Below are positions 62,161 to 64,000 of a DNA stretch of 64,000 bases, piece by piece. The first letter of the stretch is position 1; each line of letters opens with the position of its first letter. The notes beneath the pieces were generated by a model. It was given only the letters and a program-made list of their open reading frames with translations. It was not told where the DNA came from and ran no database searches. Source of the DNA: a bacterium M00.F.Ca.ET.205.01.1.1 (GTDB lineage: Bacteria; Pseudomonadota; Alphaproteobacteria; Rhizobiales; Rhizobiaceae); the NCBI GenBank assembly GCA_004791255.1, contig SRUQ01000004.1:634031-698030 (forward strand), given 5' to 3'. The translations under genes were made by a program, and so were the position numbers.

Positions 62161-63047
62161 TGCAGAAAGCCATCGACTCGCATTTCCACATCTGGCGCCA
62201 AAAGGATCAGCCCTGGCTTGTCGGCCCCATGGTGCCGCGTATCTTCGGCCCCTACGAGCCTATCCGCCGCGACTACCCGATCACGGAGTTCCTCGAAGAC
62301 CAGAAAGGCGCCGGCGTCGAAAAATCAGTCTATGTCCAGACCAACTGGGCGAAGGAGGATTTCGAAAAGGAAGTCGCCTTCCTGCAAAAGACAGCTGACG
62401 AAACCGGCTGGCCGCACGCCATCGTCGGCTATGCCGACATGACGGTCGACGATGTCAGACCACAGATCGACCGGCTGATGAAATACCGCCTGCTGCGCGG
62501 CGTGCGCATGCAACTGCATTGGCATGAGACGCCGGCCTTCCGCTTCGCCGCCTCGGCCGATCAGGTGATCGATCCCAAGGTCCGCGCCAATATCGCGAGG
62601 TTGAAGGATTATGGGTTGTCCTTCGACCTGCAGCTTTTCCCTGCCCAGATGAAGGACGGGCTGACGCTGGTCGGCGAAAACCCGCAAACCAATTTCATCC
62701 TTACCCATGCCGGCATGCTGACCGGCATGGAGCCGGAAACCACCGAAGCCTGGAAAACCGGCCTGCGCACGCTGGCGGCGGCACCGAATTTCTACGCCAA
62801 GCTCTCCGGCCTCGGCACCTTTGTCCACCGCAACGACCCTGCGCTGATTGCCTACATCGTCGACAATGCGATTGATATTCTGGGCTCGGAACACCTGATG
62901 TTCGGCTCTAACTTCCCGATCGAGAAGCTGTGGACCAGCCATGCCGAACTGATCAAAGCGCACCGCGACGCAGTAGCGAAACACGGCGCGGCGGCAGAGG
63001 CGGATATCTTCTGGAATACGGCGGATAAGGTGTATCGGCCGGTGTGA
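62160..63047 (+). CDS. amidohydrolase family protein (LigI/lactonase-like, COG3618)
   Basis: This 295-residue TIM-barrel hydrolase of the amidohydrolase superfamily is close to the LigI and L-fuconolactonase/rhamnonolactonase group. It has the N-terminal HFHIW motif, YVQTNWAKEDFEKEV, TNFILTHAGM and MFGSNFPIEKLW, where many relatives have an aspartate. The ATG at 62160 overlaps the VWA stop by one base; GTG at 62157 is the alternative. It is the last gene of the Mo-hydroxylase operon, so a lactone or carboxylic ring formed by oxidation may be its substrate. This is an inference. Confidence 0.85.
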   Translation: MQKAIDSHFHIWRQKDQPWLVGPMVPRIFGPYEPIRRDYPITEFLEDQKGAGVEKSVYVQTNWAKEDFEKEVAFLQKTADETGWPHAIVGYADMTVDDVRPQIDRLMKYRLLRGVRMQLHWHETPAFRFAASADQVIDPKVRANIARLKDYGLSFDLQLFPAQMKDGLTLVGENPQTNFILTHAGMLTGMEPETTEAWKTGLRTLAAAPNFYAKLSGLGTFVHRNDPALIAYIVDNAIDILGSEHLMFGSNFPIEKLWTSHAELIKAHRDAVAKHGAAAEADIFWNTADKVYRPV

Positions 63048-63050
63048 AGC

Positions 63051-63458
63051 TCACTTCACCTCGAACTGCGGATCGACCGGAATCTGCATCGCCGTGACCA
63101 GATGGTTGGTCTGGCCAGCCAACCCGATGATCGACACCAGTTCGCCATGCTGGACATCGGTCATGCCCTTGGCCCGCGCCGCCGCCGTATGCGAGTGGAC
63201 GCAGTACGAACAGCCATTGGCGGTCGATACCGCGATATAGATCATTTCCTTGGTCAGTGGATCGATGGCGCTGTCGGCGACCATAACCGTCTTCAACTGT
63301 TCCCATGTCCGCTTCAGCGAGGCCGGATCGTTCGCCAGCCCGCGCCAGAAATTGTTGACGAAATCCGATTTGCGCGTCGCCCTGATATCGTCGAACACGG
63401 CCTTCACCGCCGGGATCTTTTCGACCTCGGCATCGCTCAGGAGTTTTGTGGTGGCCAT
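63051..63458 (-). CDS. carboxymuconolactone decarboxylase (AhpD-like) family protein
   Basis: This 135-residue all-helical protein has the CxxC pair in STANGCSYCVHSHTAAARAKG, the active-site motif of AhpD-type peroxidase-related proteins. The C-terminal part contains GLAGQTNHLVTAMQIPVD. Its function may be in peroxide or alkylhydroperoxide defence; true carboxymuconolactone decarboxylation is unlikely with a CxxC. It is convergent with the amidohydrolase gene (3-base gap) and separate from that operon. Confidence 0.87.
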   Translation of the reverse strand: MATTKLLSDAEVEKIPAVKAVFDDIRATRKSDFVNNFWRGLANDPASLKRTWEQLKTVMVADSAIDPLTKEMIYIAVSTANGCSYCVHSHTAAARAKGMTDVQHGELVSIIGLAGQTNHLVTAMQIPVDPQFEVK

Positions 63459-63594
63459 GGTGTTTCCCTTCGTTAAGTCGATGGACTGGTCTTTGAATCA
63501 GAGGCGGAGCAAAAGCTGCTAACTGGCTTTGCTGATTCAGTTTTCGATGCGGACTGGAGCAAACCCCGGGGGAAGTTGGCCGAAGCCCCTCCGG

Positions 63595-63672
63595 TTCGTC
63601 ATCCCTGGGCGGAGCAGTTCCAGGGGTCTGCGCCGCGTCGCTTCGCTCCGTGCTCCGTCCGTGGATGACGAA
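63595..63672. repeat. long imperfect inverted repeat in the gap before the last ATPase gene
   Basis: Arms of 20 bases (63595-63614 and 63653-63672) match at 17 of 20 positions: TTCGTCATCCCTGGGCGGAG and the reverse complement of CTCCGTCCGTGGATGACGAA. The core is 38 bases. This style of imperfect palindrome is typical of rhizobial intergenic mosaic elements, but copy number cannot be checked from this window. The remainder of the 259-base gap shows no gene. Confidence 0.65.
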
Positions 63673-63717
63673 TGGAGCGGCATCCCAGCTAATTGTCGAC
63701 CTTCGCATCGGCCACCC

Positions 63718-64000
63718 CTAGTGAACCGCAGCATACATGATCTTCTCTTCCGTCGCCTTCGCCGGTGAAAACTCCTCGACGATACGGCCCTGCCTACAGA
63801 CCAGAATCCGGTCCGACAAATTCATGATTTCCGGCAGGTAAGACGAGATCACCACCACGGCCAGCCCCTCGTCGGCCAGCCGATTGATGATCTGGTGGAT
63901 CTCTGCAATTGCGCCTACGTCGACGCCGCGCGTCGGTTCGTCGAGGATGACGATGCGCGGCTGCTGGACGAGTCCCTTGCCGATCACCACCTTCTGCTGG
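63718..64000 (-). CDS. sugar ABC transporter ATP-binding protein, C-terminal fragment (CUT2/RbsA type)
   Basis: Only the last 93 residues of an RbsA-type ATPase lie inside the window; the rest runs off the right edge. The part contains the end of the second signature (QQKVVIGKGLVQQP) and Walker B IVILDEPTRGVDVG, then VISSYLPEIMNLSDRI, as in two-domain CUT2 ATPases. This is the fourth such importer in the window. Its partners must lie outside to the right. Confidence 0.88.
   Translation of the reverse strand, partial: QQKVVIGKGLVQQPRIVILDEPTRGVDVGAIAEIHQIINRLADEGLAVVVISSYLPEIMNLSDRILVCRQGRIVEEFSPAKATEEKIMYAAVH

Noticed and set aside
1-64000. CRISPR arrays, tRNA or rRNA genes, insertion sequences or prophage genes
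   Set aside because: No regularly spaced repeats, cloverleaf-like segments, transposase, integrase or phage structural genes were recognised on reading the gaps and gene products.

Overview
The window looks like a chromosomal segment of a Mesorhizobium-type alphaproteobacterium (order Hyphomicrobiales/Rhizobiales). This is inferred from the high GC content, the dense packing of ABC import operons, the TamAB/alpha-2-macroglobulin/PbpC envelope block, a dispersed palindrome with a CCTTCTCCCCG stem, and gene families named from rhizobial rhizopine genetics. No rRNA, tRNA, IS element, prophage or CRISPR array was recognised. Species assignment is inference only.

Layout. 1-3.2 kb (minus strand): a family-5 peptide-type ABC importer (Tat-exported binding protein, DppB-like and truncated DppC-like permeases). 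3.4-11.4 kb (minus): tamA-tamB for outer-membrane assembly; TamB carries a large internal duplication. 11.7-20.1 kb (plus): a giant periplasmic alpha-2-macroglobulin with a thioester motif and a PAN/apple domain, pbpC and a VanX-like D-Ala-D-Ala dipeptidase. 20.3-27 kb: a sulfate operon sbp-cysT-cysW-cysA, a TacA/TacT toxin-antitoxin pair with a clear operator, a second sulfate-binding protein with a strong terminator, and an Rrf2 regulator. 27.1-28.2 kb: a putative acyltransferase-like protein. 28.2-36.2 kb (minus): MFS transporter, LacI repressor, perfect 16-bp operator, then a CUT2 sugar ABC importer ending in a gluconokinase.

36.4-47.7 kb: a mixed catabolic region with an IolE/MocC-like dehydratase, a tiny stand-alone LacI headpiece plus a MocR-type regulator, a GFA protein, a frameshifted AHSA1-like gene, a DegT/StrS-type aminotransferase divergent from a ChbG/YdjC deacetylase, a second CUT2 importer and a Gfo/Idh/MocA dehydrogenase. 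Together these resemble, at family level, the rhizopine moc (and mosB) gene set. 47.7-54.8 kb: two nearly identical FadR/GntR regulators interleaved with an SDR epimerase/dehydrogenase, a 3-hydroxyisobutyrate-dehydrogenase-like enzyme and a third, divergently arranged CUT2 importer; palindromes of the form TTGTCnGACAA occur in two divergent promoter regions. 55-63 kb: an AraC regulator, a SRPBCC protein and a molybdenum-hydroxylase operon (FAD subunit, 2Fe-2S subunit, a large subunit split into two genes, MoxR ATPase, VWA protein, lactonase-like amidohydrolase). The window ends in a fourth, truncated CUT2-type ATPase.

The genes read as a soil/rhizosphere nutrient-scavenging region: many importers, each beside its own regulator and a few catabolic enzymes. 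The most notable candidates for new biology are the moc/mos-like amino-cyclitol or amino-sugar locus (36.8-47.7 kb), the duplicated FadR circuit (47.7-54.8 kb), and the split-subunit Mo-hydroxylase operon with dedicated maturation ATPase (55.9-63.0 kb).
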